This document shows, in pieces, positions 1 to 11,800 of a DNA stretch of 64,000 nucleotides. Made by a program: the position numbers and the translations under genes. Source of the stretch: Marsupella aquatica (Eukaryota > Marchantiophyta); the NCBI GenBank assembly GCA_973895155.1, contig OZ316899.1:12772001-12836000 (forward strand). The letters run 5' to 3'. Position 1 is the stretch's first letter. Each line of letters begins with the position of its first letter. The notes under the pieces were generated by a model. It made no database searches, was not told the DNA's origin, and saw only the letters and a list, made by a program, of their open reading frames with translations.

Positions 1-2449
1 CCAACTTCTTTTTCATGCAAGGCCCGCATAACAATAAGCATCTCCTTGTACTCTAAGCAGCGTCGTAGCTTCCCATTAACTCCTTCCTTGTGTAGATGAC
101 CCTGTATCATGACGTATGGCCCGACCTTCCATAAAAACACAGCAGCGGCCTCCTGATTGATGCCGTTGGGGATGCGGCCTGTTAAGAGGAAGGTGATTAT
201 TGATCTGTACCACGTAGGCATTCCCGCCCCTACGTGGAATAACTCCTTATCCGGAAAAGTATCATTAATAGGCTGGTCGACAGGTACACCGCCCAGTCTC
301 GAAAAGAAGTTGGCGTTGAGGTGTGCTTTTCCTGGTTGAACCCGAACCTCATAGTTGAATTCCTGGAGGAGTAGCACCCACCGGGCTATCCGTCCCGTGA
401 CATCTGCTTTGTTGACCATGTACTTCAAGCTATCATGGTCCGTGTGGAATATGACTTTATATCCAAGCAGATAGTGTCAGAATTTCTTACATGAGTAGAT
501 AATGCCCAGAGCTTCTCGATCAGTGGGAGAATAATTTTTATGGCTGTGAATAGCTGACGGCTAGCGAAGTAGATGGGGTGGTCATGTCCGTCCTCATCAA
601 GCTGACTGAGCATGGACCCGATACAGAACCCAGACACATCGACATACACATGGAACTCCTTATTCCAGTCCGGGGTGACCATGATAGGTGCGGTGGGGAG
701 TTGTTTACGGAGTTCTTTAAAAGCAATCCGTCTCCTAGGTGTCTCCTCGATCACCGCGTCCTTCTTCATCATCTCAGTTAAGGGCAACGCAATTTTAGCA
801 AAATCTTTAATGAACCGACGATAATACCCTACACAGCCCAAGAAGGATCGTACCACTTTTTGATCTACGGGAAATACCACCGCCATTTAAGCTGCGACCT
901 TCTCTTGGTCCACCTTGATACCTCGTTTGGACACCCGATGCCCAAGTAACACTCCCTCCTCTACCCCAAAAAAACATTTGGCGGGATGTAGCTTGAGGTT
1001 AACCTCTCGACATCGTTGTAGCGTACGTCGTAGATGTTTGGGGTGCATGGCGACAGTTCCAAAGATGGCAAAGTCATCGATAAATATTTCCAGAAATTCC
1101 CGTAGGAAATCGTGGAAGATATTCATCATGAGTCACTGAAACATGGTCGGGGCGTTACATAGCCCGAACGGCATTCTCCGAAATGCGAACGTCCCCCATT
1201 CCGTAGTGAACGTTGTTTTGAGTTGATCCGAGAGGCAGATCCAGATTTGATTATAACTCAAATATCCATCAAGGAATGTATAAATTTCATTTCGGGCTAG
1301 CATATCTAGAACCATATCCTGAATGGTAACGGGTAATGGTCTTTTCGGGTCGCGTCGTTCAGCTTACGATAGTCTTAACAGATCCGGATCTTAGGTTTTC
1401 CGTCCGTACCTCCTTTCTTTGGTACAATGACAATGGGAGAAACCCAGTCGCTAGCCATTATCGGGTAGATGATATCTGCGGCGAGGAGACGATCAATTTC
1501 CTCTTTCACTAAGATGGAGTACTCTGGGTTCATGCGACGTTGTTGTTGTCGTACTGCATGGGCCCCCAGGTTCAGATCAATCGTGTGTTCCCCCAACTCG
1601 AGGGAGACTCCCATTAAATTGTGATGGCTCCATGCGAACACATCTTCATATTCCTTGAGCAGTGCTTGGATAGATTTTTCCGCCTCCCCCGTTAGAGCGT
1701 GGCCCAGGTTAAAAGACTTATCCATCCCAATGGTGTACTTCCGGTAGTGCTCCTTCCTTATGACTTCCACCTGGTTTGGCAAGCTTGGGTCCAGGCTCGC
1801 ATCTAGCTCAGCTAACCAAACTCCTCCGTACATGGGTGGAACCAGGATCGGTTTTGGATTTGAAGTTACTTCCTCCAATTGCGGGATGGACGGGTCCCAG
1901 GAGACTTGTTTCTTATGTCTCGATCTCGGGTTTTTGGCCTCGGGCAGTTGTTTGGCTGGTTCATGGTCACTAGGCTCTGCACTGGTAGAGACAGTGTCGG
2001 CTCCCTGCTTAGCTGGAGCCGTGTCCTCCGTGTTGATGGGCCATTTTTGCGTTTCATCAGCCCGGGCGGTAGAGGTGCTCAGGGTGGACTCAATAGCAAC
2101 CTTTGGGTAATTCAGGAGATGCGTTTCCCAGGTTGCCTCTACTCCGAAGACATCTTCCTCGGACAGGGACAAAATAAGTTCAATCATATTGAGCTCATCT
2201 TCTTTCGAGGTCTCCAAATCATATTCCTTGGGTCCCTGTGGGGTTTCACCCTGATAATCGTCCATTGCCCATGATACTCGTACTGTGGGTGTCCCGAACC
2301 GTAGCTCCTTCTTTCCCCAATCCGTGACTACACGGACATCATACAACCACGGCCTGCCCAGAAGGACCGGATAAGAGGAGGGCCGAACCGGCCTCATGAC
2401 TAGGAAGTTGAGATAGAACTCCACCCCTCCCACAAGAGTGAGCACCCGC
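1..2449 (-). pseudogene. Element C: Ty3/gypsy pol remnant (protease end, RT, RNase H, start of integrase)
   Basis: This is the downstream half of the pol gene of an old minus-strand Ty3/gypsy element. Reading leftward it holds the C-terminal part of the aspartic protease, a linker, reverse transcriptase (the WVSPIVIVPKK block near 1410-1450; the FIDDF catalytic motif near 1070-1090), RNase H (VYVDVSGFCIGS near 620-660) and the first residues of the integrase zinc-binding region at the window edge. The reading frame is broken by a TAA at 1375-1377 where element A has a Gln codon, by a one-base loss just upstream of 1315 and by further stops. At its right end the frame joins exactly to 31533 once element A is removed, so one gene was split by that insertion. 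The rest of integrase and the 3' LTR lie outside the window. The protein is closely related to the pol of element A, so C and A are one family. It is certainly not functional. Confidence 0.9.
2000..2011 (-). other. Central polypurine-tract-like 12-mer in element C
   Basis: On the minus strand this reads TAAGCAGGGAGC, identical to the 3' polypurine tract beside the 3' LTR of the same family (28036-28047). It lies at the junction between the protease part and the RT part of the polyprotein, at the position where element B carries a copy of its own, different, 3' tract. A role as a second plus-strand primer is inferred. Confidence 0.5.
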
Positions 2450-2454
2450 GTGAG
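2450..2454. repeat. Target site duplication of element A, left copy (GTGAG)
   Basis: GTGAG directly precedes the first LTR base (TGTGAC...) and recurs directly after the last LTR base at 31533-31537. Five-base duplications are normal for Ty3/gypsy integrase. Deleting 2450-31532 restores a continuous protease-to-RT frame in element C. Confidence 0.9.
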
Positions 2455-2821
2455 TGTGACGCCGCCGGTACGATGGGTAATGAGTAATTCGGTCTAACCG
2501 CGCTTAACACGCGCGTTAGGGGTATCTTAGGCCGTTATTATTAGCATAAAGATAGTATTTAGGTAGCTATTATGAGTAGGAAATCATTAGTCAATAAGGG
2601 GAATTCATGTTTGGCTGGCAGCGGGTTGCCATTCGCACGCCCGGGTTGCGAGCGTGTAATGGGCCCTTTTTCCCCCTCCCTTGGGTCCGTATAACAAACT
2701 TCGAGAGGCGGCCACTAACACAAGCTGACCTGGACTGGAGAAGGGGTCGATACACTACAAGCGTGAAAGGATTGATCTATAAGCGACGAGGAGGCATCGG
2801 GCAATCGACGAGCTCTTAGGG

Positions 2822-2828
2822 TATAAAA
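2822..2828 (+). promoter_or_regulatory. TATA box of the element A LTR promoter
   Basis: TATAAAA followed by a G run lies about 100 bases upstream of the first ATG (2928) of the LTR ORF. The same box is kept in element C's LTR (37114-37120, minus strand). It is missing from A's 3' LTR because of the deletion there. Transcription would start near 2850, so the LTR ORF would be the first ORF on the transcript. Its use is inferred. Confidence 0.65.
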
Positions 2829-2927
2829 GGGGGGCCGATCCTTTGCAGTGCACCAGCTCTCCAGTCCACGTGCCAGCTTTGATTCCAAATCTCTCGCTTT
2901 TCCTTAGTCACCTGCTATCTCCTCTGA

Positions 2928-4237
2928 ATGTCGCACACAATCCTTTCCAGTTTGGCCATACGATTCTGGACACAGTTCCTGTCTATCAAAGGGCACTTGG
3001 CCGACTCATTGAAACACGCCAACCCGCGCTGATACGAGATCAAACGCAAATACGAGAGAGCCATCCGCCTAGCAGGATGACACCACTATCTCCTTAACTT
3101 TGATTACTCGTCCCAGAGCGAGCTTTACCAACCCGAAGAAATATTGGGGTACTTCTTCAACGGAGGCAAATACATCGGCTTCTGGGAGGCATTGCTTCGG
3201 CTTCTGGACGAGGTCTTCAATATTCCGGGCACGATCGACTTGCAGCGGCACCACTTTGACCACATCCCCGCTCGGGTTTGGGCTATCATCAACGGCGAGT
3301 TCAACACTACCCGGTCGACAGGAGCATCTTCACTTGCGTCGGAAAACCTCCACCGGCACCTGGTGAACTTCATGGCAACTCTACCATCAACGACCAGTGC
3401 TAGCCAACCTGTGCCCGTACCCGCACCTACACCTCCTCGGCCTTAGCCAAGACGGTCCACGCCACCGGTTCCATCACCTCCCCGAGTACGATCCGTGGTG
3501 AATGCGGTAAATATTAGCTCCCAAGACGAGGAGGCTCACCCTCCTCTGAATCAACGGCCGCGGGGTATGAACAACCCAACACCACTCTAGCAAGCCCGAG
3601 GGGATAACATGGTAACGCTAGCGGCCCCGACACCAATACTCATGGCAGTCGCGCTACCACCACCTGACTCAGAGGATGGAGAGATGTCCCCTTCTTCTAG
3701 TCACCCCGAGAATCAGTCTTGGGGTAGGAAGAGGAAGGAGCCCGCAGCTATATCCGGGTTGCCTTTGGCCACGGTTGCGGTAGCCAAGCTAACCATGCAT
3801 CGCATGGGGGACAACGTTCACAAGAACATCCTCCACCCCAAGCATGCATGCTATCTGAAGACCCAGGGGTTTGAGCACCTCGCCTCTCTCCCTTGGAACG
3901 GAAGCAGGTATTACGGGCAGGATATGATGGAGTTCATTCAAAACTTTGATGAGGCCCGTCAACAAACCCGAGCGCACAGGAGAGTGATGTGTCTTGATGA
4001 GGCACGTCTAAAGATGATTTTTGGCTTACCCGAGGGGATAAACCGGGTAGAGTCGCGGGATCCTGGGGGCAAGGGAGCTAAATACCAATCATCTAGCTTC
4101 CCGACGGAAGGGGTGGTGGACAATGGGTTCTTAATGAGGACGTGCCTCATCCCAGAGGTAGCAGAACGCCTAGAGTTCTAGCGGTATGCCCTCCACATGA
4201 TGGAACCTAGAGGAGAAATATTGGCCGCTCAGGTCAT
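2928..4237 (+). pseudogene. LTR-encoded ORF of element A, N-terminal part
   Basis: One reading frame runs from the ATG at 2928 to the B insertion at 4237 and continues in frame at 19781, giving about 864 residues in all. It is interrupted by five stops: TGA at 3030 and 3078, TAG at 3444, 3588 and 4179. At 3078, 3444, 3588 and 4179 A's own 3' LTR has a Gln codon (3030 falls next to that LTR's deletion, but element C reads CGA there). Visible blocks are a basic N-terminal region, a Pro-rich linker around residues 165-220, then a block with LPW (about residue 320), FGLPEG (about 364) and NGF (about 399). The same LPW...FGLP...NGF order occurs in the LTR ORF of element B. It may belong to the putative plant transposon protein domain (Transposase_32-like); that name is a guess. 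No function is known to me. Confidence 0.75.
4233..4237. repeat. Target site duplication of element B, left copy (GTCAT)
   Basis: GTCAT lies next to the LTR start TGTGGTGC at 4238 and recurs at 19776-19780 after the LTR end GCATCACA. The unoccupied site, with a single GTCAT, is readable in A's 3' LTR at about 29347-29360. Confidence 0.95.
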
Positions 4238-4479
4238 TGTGGTGCGTCCCATGGCTCCCTAAACCCAAGAAACCCCCCAGCTCAAGCCGATTCCCGCAGG
4301 TTTCGCGCTTGGCGAGGCCGTTTCCGCGGCTTAGCGGCATGGGACGCTGCTAACCTTCTACTACTACTATTAACATTTTACACACATATACTGGACAGAT
4401 CCTTCATCGGGTCATGAGATACGTAGCCGGCCTAATATAGGCCTTCCCCTGTCTTCCCTTGTCTTCCCCTCCGTCTTGT

Positions 4480-4508
4480 TAGGTATGTTTGGATTCCGCC
4501 GCCGGAAT
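4480..4508 (-). other. Conserved LTR hairpin motif (element B, 3' LTR)
   Basis: On the minus strand ATTCCG and CGGAAT form a 6-bp stem with a 4-base loop, followed by CCAAACATACCTA. The same motif, in altered form, occurs in the A/C LTR family although the surrounding sequence does not align. It lies about 250 bases before the LTR end. Confidence 0.6.
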
Positions 4509-5158
4509 GATCCCCAATAGGCTTGGTTAAGCCGCTAAGACCTCTCTCAGCTCGACACATCCAACTCTCACTCCCCTGCTTACTTTCCTTCTTTCTGTTG
4601 ATGTGGGCACTCTTCACACAAGTTAATGCGACACACAAATAGCAAAATGACTCATTCTGACTGAGTCATACCATGCACTTGCCATACAAACAGTACATCT
4701 CATACACAAGTTCTGCGAACTAAGCCGTGAGGCCAACTCTATTCAGCTCTTAGGCATGAGGAAACATGAATATACACAAGGGTCACTGTATGACTAACCG
4801 AGAGCTTCTCGTACTACTTGATCCCAGCCCGGCTGGTGCAAACTAAAAACTTGCTAAAGAAGAGGCCCTGAGCTCCCCGCTGCCCAGGTACTTATCCTGG
4901 TAGTGGATCCGCCATTCTTTGCATCGTAAGCCTAATCTACTTAACAAAAATCTACTTGCCCGAATCTACCTATGTACAGCAAGGCAGGAGCACAAGTGTT
5001 GCTCCTACCAGTGGGACCGCAATCCCACTAAGCTAAGTGTCAGGGCCGCTCCTGGTTCTGATCCTAATCCTAAACGTGGAGATCCGTGCCCGCCCTGCCC
5101 ACTCACGCCTCCTCCCTCCACGTCCGCCCTCCCTAAAAGGAACGGCGCCCTTGCACCG

Positions 5159-8100
5159 TCACGACACCGGTGGTGGATCCTCAATGGACGCCCCCAACAC
5201 TTCCTCCTCAGCCACTGCCGTTGGCCCGCCTACTGACAGATTACCTGCCCTTGACCGAGTCAACTCTCCCTCGGCCTGACTGGGTCCACCTTCGGCTTCA
5301 GCCTCGACACCGGCCTCGGCAATACCCACGGCTTCGGCTTCAGCCACCCCCACGGCTTCGGCTTCAGCCACTCCCTCGGCTTCGGCCTCCCCTTCCCCTA
5401 GGGTAGTTGGATCCTTAGCTGTGACCCTGTCTGGGGTCGGTGCCGGGTCTACCTCCTTGATCACCACGGCCTGTGAAGTCGTATTACTCCTTGACCCTGA
5501 AGGTTTCCGCTTCTTCTTCGTTGGTGGCTCGGCAGCTGGTCCCTTCCCCTTCCCACTTACCTCCGGCACTGGTGCAGGTGGCGCGGCTTGTCCTTCGGCA
5601 ATTACCACCCCTGGTAACTGGTTTGTCCCAACAGGAGATGGACCTGCTGCAGCTAAGCATTTAAATACTGCGGCTTGTTTCTTCAGCCGCTCTGTTTGGT
5701 TGTCGGCCCGCCGCTGTAGGTTCTCCATCTTCCTCGTGATTTCCTCCAACTCCTCTTGGGTTTCATCCAGGTCCTTACGTGCCCCCTCCAGCTCGTTTTT
5801 GGCCTCCTCCTGCTCCCTGTGGGCTTCCTCCAATTCCTTCTTCAAGGTAGCCTTCTCCTCCTGGGTTGCTCTTAGCTCCTTGTCGAGCTCTGCAATGATG
5901 ACAGACTCCATCTGGTTCATCTTGGCGTAAGTCTGTTCGAGCATCTCGTCCTTCTCCCTTAGGTCGGCCTTGAAGCTGGCCGTCAGGGACGCAAGCTCCT
6001 GCTGCAGCGCCATAATCCCTTGATAGGATTTCCCTAACTCGACCTCCTTCTGCTCAAGGGCTCCGCGGATTTTCTCGAGCTCCCCTTTCAACGCCCATTC
6101 CTTTCTTTGGGTCTCCGCCATGGCCCGGCTGTTGGCTGTTATGTGGGCCTCCTCTGTATTCTTCAGCTCTTGCTTCCACTTTTCCCTTTCTTTGATCGTG
6201 TCGGCCAACTCTTCCTGCGTCTGAGTCAGTTTATCCTTGATATTCTGATTATCAGCCTGCGCGGCGTCCAACTGCCCCTGCATGATGTTCAGCTCATGTC
6301 GTTTAATCCGCAGTTCATCTTGGGCTTTCTTGGCCGCCCTTAGATCTTCAATCTCGGCTTCCATCCTCCTAAGCCGCCGAATGACCTCGTCCTTCTTGCT
6401 TCTCTCTAAAGCCACCGCTTCTTCTAATTGGTGCTTTTCCAACTGCTCCCTATGGAAAAAGGGTCCTACCTCCAACTCCTCTCCAAAGATGCCGAGCGCA
6501 AGTTCCCCACACATCTCACCATACTCCATGGCTCTATTCTTAGCGTAGGTGGAGTAAGTAGAAGTGATCGGCATCGCCCATCGTGGCCTCTGCTCCCAAG
6601 CCGTCCTGCGGATCTCTTCAATCGTGGCTAGAGGTTTGCTTCCTTTTTCGGCTAGCCGCCTGATGTCCTCCGGCCAATCTCCTCCTGGTAAATCCTTTTC
6701 CTTAGCCAGGGCGGCCTCTTCCTCCTGCTTGATTCGCTCCTGAAATTCCTGCACCGTCTGTTTTATGCCGTCGAAGCTCGGGGGAGCAACATCTGGTGGG
6801 GGAGACTCAGGGCTACTCTGCTGGTTGGGGTCCCCTCGCACTACCCTTGGAAGTGTGGGGACAAACCGGCCACAGGTCCTTACTCCTGGAACGTGATGGT
6901 CCGACCCATAGCCGGAATTATCATGGCTGCAGTCCTCCACTGCCTCCTCTACCTCTTGGATTTCCGGCTTCTCCCTCTCCTCTTCCTCGGTAGGAGCTTC
7001 AGGCAATTCTGCCTCAGATTCGGAGCTTGAGGTTCCCACGTACATTCGAACACCTGGCTTGGATTCCGGCCTGATTCTCTCGTCTCCAGCAAAGGGGTTT
7101 TCTCTTGTGAGCCGGTGTAGGCCTACCTCTGTAGTAGTGTCCTGCATGGTTGCCGTTGCCGTTGTTGTTGCCGATGCCGATTTCTTTTCTTTCTCCAGTA
7201 GTTTCAGCAGACTCTGCATGCCTGGTTGCTGCATCGGCAAGTCTTCCTTCCTGGGCCTAAACACCTGCTCGATCGTAGGACTAACAGGTGGTTGAGGCTT
7301 CTCAGCCAACGGCCTCGGCGTTGGAGCTTCCTCGGGTGCCCTTACCTGCAGGGGAAGTACCGGGGCAAAAGTCTGACCTCTGGCATACCGGCACAACAGC
7401 GGCATGTGATAGCCAAGCCGCGACACGCTCCCCATGCCGATTACCTGCTGCTCCTCCTTTAAGATCTTCTTCAATTGGTTGAGGAGGTACCCGTTGTAGT
7501 CCCGGCTTGGGTCTGGCCTTTCTGCCAGATAGACCTGTGCCTTGCCGATCTCTGCCCTCGGCAAGTTACAATGCATGGTCACCCGCAAGAAGTCGATCAT
7601 CTCTCCTTTGTGCGGGTTGGTGCAGGTGTTCCGGAAGAAGCCATTCTTCGTTGATGGCCCGGGGAACGACCGGAACTCCTTGTCAGGCAAGGTCTTCCTG
7701 GTATCAACTTTGGTCTTATTGCCCATCGGCAAGCCAAACACTTCGGCAATCACCTTGGGAGTAAGATAGAAATCCTTCCCATATATCCTCGTGCAATTGG
7801 TCTCGGGTTCCCATGACCCCACGAATTCTAATAGGTCTGACTCCGGTACCTCCGGCTTCAGCCATGGTAATCTTACAAAGGCCTCCAAGCCGGATCCGGC
7901 CATGAAGCCTTGGTACTTCTTGGTCTGCATGGCCGTAAAGCATGCATCCTCCTCCCGTGCAAAATGTAGTTGCACCTCCACCGGTAGGGTTGCCGCCCAG
8001 CCCTTCCAGGTGTCATCCCTGGTTGGAATGGCCTTGATGGGATCGACCTCCTCCTCTTCGGCTTCTCCCTGCCTCCTGCTCTGCTGCTCGGCTGGCTTCT

Positions 8101-8779
8101 TTGGTGCCGTCGACCTCGTTCTTTTTGCCGGGGTGGCTTCATCGTTGACGGCTCCCTTCCTCTTCATCTCTGCTGCCGTGGAGGTTTCTCCTAGCACCGT
8201 TGCCTGGGTCCACCTTTCCGTGCTACCCTTTAATTCCCAGTGTATGTCGTTGCAGTTCTTGATGGCCTCTCGGATGCCGACGACGCTGTCCTTGCAAAAC
8301 AGAAGATCGTCGAGTTGATTGGAAGTAGGCGTCCACAGGAACTCGTCCTTGATGAGTTCGCCTCCTAAGAAAGCCGTCTTCTGCAGCTCCCACAATCGAG
8401 CGAGCTCCTGCCGTTCTCGAGCTGCCCTTTCTGACTCCTCGTCCTCGTAAGTCTTGATGTACTCAGTTGCCCGTTCGAACAGGCATCCCCAGAAATGTGC
8501 CGCTTGATTGACGTTGCTCATACCCTCCTTAGGTTGATCGTCGGTATCTACTCTCTCCCCGAGTGCTTGCCTAAGCAGCTGACAGTAGTTGGCCTCCCGT
8601 AGTCGTCTGCCTAGTTCGTGCTCGCAAATGAGCCACCATCTCCTGCAAGCGCTCCTTACCCCTCTCCTCTGCCGGTCCTTCTTCCCGTTGATCCTTCCTA
8701 GCCGCCGACGCTTAACGCGCCCTAACCCTAATCGGGTTTTCACCCTCAGCCTTACCTCCGGCCTCTGCCCGGGTTCCAT
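5159..8779 (-). CDS. LTR-encoded ORF of element B (1206 aa, intact copy in the 3' LTR)
   Basis: This uninterrupted sense-strand ORF lies wholly inside the LTR. The ATG at 8779 is chosen because an upstream GTG at 8818 is the only other in-frame start candidate; the ATG is 115 bases inside the LTR. In order it holds a very basic N-terminus (RVKRRRLGRINGKKDRQRR, nuclear-signal-like), a charged region, then a block with LPW near residue 303, FGLPMG near 345 and NGFF near 380. After that come a Pro- and Glu-rich linker, a long coiled coil of heptads about residues 770-1035, a basic KKKRKPSGSR stretch near 1085, and an Ala/Glu/Val repeat tail. The LPW, FGLP and NGF blocks and the coiled coil are shared with the LTR ORF of element A. 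The function is unknown; a nuclear, oligomeric nucleic-acid- or chromatin-binding role would fit but is inference. Confidence 0.8.
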   Translation of the reverse strand: MEPGQRPEVRLRVKTRLGLGRVKRRRLGRINGKKDRQRRGVRSACRRWWLICEHELGRRLREANYCQLLRQALGERVDTDDQPKEGMSNVNQAAHFWGCLFERATEYIKTYEDEESERAARERQELARLWELQKTAFLGGELIKDEFLWTPTSNQLDDLLFCKDSVVGIREAIKNCNDIHWELKGSTERWTQATVLGETSTAAEMKRKGAVNDEATPAKRTRSTAPKKPAEQQSRRQGEAEEEEVDPIKAIPTRDDTWKGWAATLPVEVQLHFAREEDACFTAMQTKKYQGFMAGSGLEAFVRLPWLKPEVPESDLLEFVGSWEPETNCTRIYGKDFYLTPKVIAEVFGLPMGNKTKVDTRKTLPDKEFRSFPGPSTKNGFFRNTCTNPHKGEMIDFLRVTMHCNLPRAEIGKAQVYLAERPDPSRDYNGYLLNQLKKILKEEQQVIGMGSVSRLGYHMPLLCRYARGQTFAPVLPLQVRAPEEAPTPRPLAEKPQPPVSPTIEQVFRPRKEDLPMQQPGMQSLLKLLEKEKKSASATTTATATMQDTTTEVGLHRLTRENPFAGDERIRPESKPGVRMYVGTSSSESEAELPEAPTEEEEREKPEIQEVEEAVEDCSHDNSGYGSDHHVPGVRTCGRFVPTLPRVVRGDPNQQSSPESPPPDVAPPSFDGIKQTVQEFQERIKQEEEAALAKEKDLPGGDWPEDIRRLAEKGSKPLATIEEIRRTAWEQRPRWAMPITSTYSTYAKNRAMEYGEMCGELALGIFGEELEVGPFFHREQLEKHQLEEAVALERSKKDEVIRRLRRMEAEIEDLRAAKKAQDELRIKRHELNIMQGQLDAAQADNQNIKDKLTQTQEELADTIKEREKWKQELKNTEEAHITANSRAMAETQRKEWALKGELEKIRGALEQKEVELGKSYQGIMALQQELASLTASFKADLREKDEMLEQTYAKMNQMESVIIAELDKELRATQEEKATLKKELEEAHREQEEAKNELEGARKDLDETQEELEEITRKMENLQRRADNQTERLKKQAAVFKCLAAAGPSPVGTNQLPGVVIAEGQAAPPAPVPEVSGKGKGPAAEPPTKKKRKPSGSRSNTTSQAVVIKEVDPAPTPDRVTAKDPTTLGEGEAEAEGVAEAEAVGVAEAEAVGIAEAGVEAEAEGGPSQAEGELTRSRAGNLSVGGPTAVAEEEVLGASIEDPPPVS
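5325..5396 (-). repeat. 24-bp coding minisatellite in the LTR ORF (3 units)
   Basis: Three 24-bp units starting at 5325, 5349 and 5373 encode an AEAVGVAE-type repeat near the C-terminus. The unit keeps frame. The same array is at 16206-16277 in the 5' LTR. Confidence 0.8.
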
Positions 8780-8882
8780 GGTTGCCCCTAATTGTTTATA
8801 TTTTCCTTGTTTTGTCACTATACTAAGGTGTTCCTAGGGTGCCTTCCTGCTTTACCCACTTAACCGGCCGAGTGATTCCTGT

Positions 8883-11800
8883 CTAGGCATCACATAGCTC
8901 CCCACTTAATTGTGAAGCGTCCTCGCGAACAACTTCATCTTCGTCCATATAGTATTTCTTGAGGCGGTCATAATGGATGCGAACTGGATATACCTCTCCC
9001 GTAATGTTGGCCAATTGCACGGAGCCATTGGGGAACATCATGGTTACTCTAAAGGGTCCTAACCAGCGAGTGTAAAGCTTTCCTGGAAACCTACTATACC
9101 TACTGTCATAAAGTAGCACAAGATCACCGGTATGAATACTAACTACTTTTAACCTTTTATCATACTGCTGCTTCATGATATTCTGTCTATATTCTACTCT
9201 CTCGGCTGAAATCATTCTCGCTTCCTCTAAAGCTTCTAACCTATATTCTCGCTCCTTTAGGCTCTCCTCCGCTGAGGCTCTTTCTTCAATTGTAACTTGA
9301 AATGTCGGTATCTCAAGTTGCATGGGTACCAGGGCTTCTTGTCCAAAGGTTAAGAAGAAGGGTGTATGACCGGTAGTGGATTTATAGGCAAGATTGTAAG
9401 CAAAAACAGCAGCAAACAATTTATCATCCCAATCGAGTTTGTTCTGAGCTACTGTTTTGTTCAATATCTTTCCTATGATTCCGTTTGCTCGTTCTGTCAA
9501 CCCGTTTGCCTTTGGATGGTAGGGAGTAGTAGGTCTATGTTTAACTAAATACTGCTCATTTAAACGACTAATTATATCATTCAAAAAATGGGTTCCTCTA
9601 TCACTAACTAATTCTAGGGGTGCTCCATACCTGGTGAAGATCTGCTCATACATGAATCTAGCCGTAGTAATTGCATCATCCTTCGTTGTTGGTCTGGCCT
9701 CTACCCATTTAGTTGCATAATCCGTAGCCAGGATTATGTACTTGTTCCGTCGAGGGTGGGTCAGTGGTTTCAGAGGTCCAATGTAATCAATACCCCACTT
9801 CTCGAATGGTGCCAGAGGTAGAATAGGGTGCAGTGGATGCCTGGTGGACGCCCTTGGTCCTCCCGCTCGTTGACAAGGATCGCATTGTTTGATAAACTGA
9901 TAGACATCTTTGTGCAAGGTGGGCCACCAGTAACCGGCATTTAATATCTTCTTAGACGTGGTTACTGGGGCAAAATGTCCTCCGGCCTCCTCTCCATGCA
10001 TGGCCCGTAGGACTCGTTTTACCTCTCTCTTCTCCAAACACCTTTGAATCGTGCCGTTGATTCCATGCTTGTGCAGTATGCCTTTAATGCACTGATACTG
10101 TCTGAACTTCCGCACAAAGACTGCGGCTTGCTCTCGGCTTAATCCTGGCTGTAATCTGGAAGTGCTGAGAAATTGTAAAATCTCAGGGTACCATGTACCA
10201 GCTATTTCCACAACGAATAGCTCCTCGTCGGGGAATCGATCATCGATGCAATCCGTGGCAGGTTTACCTGTGATCCTTGAAAAGAAGTCGGCATTGGCAT
10301 GTAACTTTCCTGGCTTGATCCTCAGCTCATAGTCAAACTCCTGTAATAGCAAAATCCATCTTGCTACTCTGCCTGTAAGGTCCGGCTTATTGACTAGGTA
10401 CTTCAAACTTTCATGATCAGTATGAAAGATTACCTTGTACCCTAGTAAATAATGCCTAAACTTTTTACAAGAATAAATGACTCCTAATGCTTCTCTTTCC
10501 GTGGTAGAGTAGTTCCGTTCGGCATCGGCAAGCTGACGGCTTGCGAAGTATATGGGATGGTCCCTTCCTTTCTCATCCAACTGACTTAGTACTGAGCCAA
10601 TACAGAAGCCCGAGACATCTACAAAAACATGAAAATCTTTGTTCCAGTCCGGTGCTATCATGACTGGGGCCTCTACTAACATCTGCTTCAATTCTACCAC
10701 CGCTGTGACTCGTTCGGGTGTGGGTTCGAAGTCTGCTCCTGCCTTGAGCATATTGGTTAATGGTAAAGCTAGCTTGGCAAAATCCTTGATGAACCGGCGA
10801 TAGTAACCAATGCATCCCAAGAAGGATCTTACATCCTTTATGTTCTTAGGTTGCATGATATCTAGCCATACTGCTAGCTTACCTTTGTCAATCTCAATGC
10901 CCTTCCTTGATACCTTGTGACCTAGTAGCACCCCCTCGGTTACTGCAAAAAAACATTTATCTGGGTGTAACTTGAGACCCACCTCCCTACATCTCATGAA
11001 GGTTTTCCTGAGGTATTTAGCATGTTTCGATGCCTTCCCGAATACTGCAAAGTCATCAATGAAGATTTCCATGAACTTTCTCAAGTAATCATGAAAAATG
11101 TTCACCATTAATCGTTGGAACATAGCTGGTGCGTTGCAGAGTCCAAACGGCATACGATTGAAGACATAGATCCCCCATTCCGTGATGAAGGCCGTCTTGA
11201 TTTGGTCTTCCTGCCGAATCCTGATTTGGTTATAACCAGAGTATCCATCCATGAATGAATATAGTTCATGACTGGCTACCATGTCTAGTACCATATCAGT
11301 AAACGGTAAAGGAAAATGGTCTTTTAATGTTGCTTCATTCAGCTTCCTGTAATCCTGACAAACCCGGATCTTGGGTTTACCATCGGGTCCAGCTTTCTTG
11401 GGAACTATCACAATTGGAGACACCCAGTCTGAATGCAGGACTGGAGTGATGAATCCAGCTTCCACTAGTTTGTCGATTTCTGTTTTGACCAGCAGGGAAT
11501 ACTTCGGGTTCATCCTTCGAATTGGTTGTCGAAATGATTTGGCTCCTAACATGAGATCAATTCGATGTTCCCCTAGTGTTGGATCTACGCCCTTTAGATC
11601 TTGGTGACTCCATGCAAACACATCCTGAAATTCAATTAATAAGTCACTGATCTCTTTCTCGAGCTCAGGTGCTAGGTTTCTCCCTAAGTTCAGTTCTCTT
11701 CCCTCTCCTAAGTCGAGCTTCCGATATTGCCGTGCTTGGATCATATTAATCTGCTTCTTCAAATTCGGGTCCAGTTCGGCTTCCAGTCTCTCTAATCTCA

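Larger units (their letters stand above)
2455..4237 (+). repeat. 5' LTR of element A, left piece
   Basis: The LTR starts TGTGACGCCGCCGG, matching the start of the 3' LTR (28050) and of element C's LTR (37488, minus strand). It holds a TATA box and the first half of a long sense ORF, and is cut at 4237 by element B. The LTR resumes at 19781. Confidence 0.9.
4238..8894 (-). repeat. 3' LTR of element B (4657 bp)
   Basis: Nearly identical to 15119-19775. It begins TGTGATGCC next to the polypurine tract and ends GCACCACA next to the GTCAT duplication. It contains an ORF on the same strand as gag-pol that fills about 3.6 kb. About 0.9 kb after the ORF is non-coding and includes a conserved hairpin motif. 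Confidence 0.95.

Noticed and set aside
4432-4638. 68-codon minus-strand ORF in the non-coding end of the B LTR (copy at 15313-15519)
   Set aside because: Short, overlaps the hairpin motif, has no recognisable domain and its equivalent is not open in the solo LTR.
5421-5930. Plus-strand ORF of 169 codons (and its copy at 16302-16811), and many other plus-strand ORFs in 5159-8779
   Set aside because: They are antisense shadows of the 1206-codon LTR ORF, with Ser/Leu-rich composition expected from reversed coiled-coil codons.
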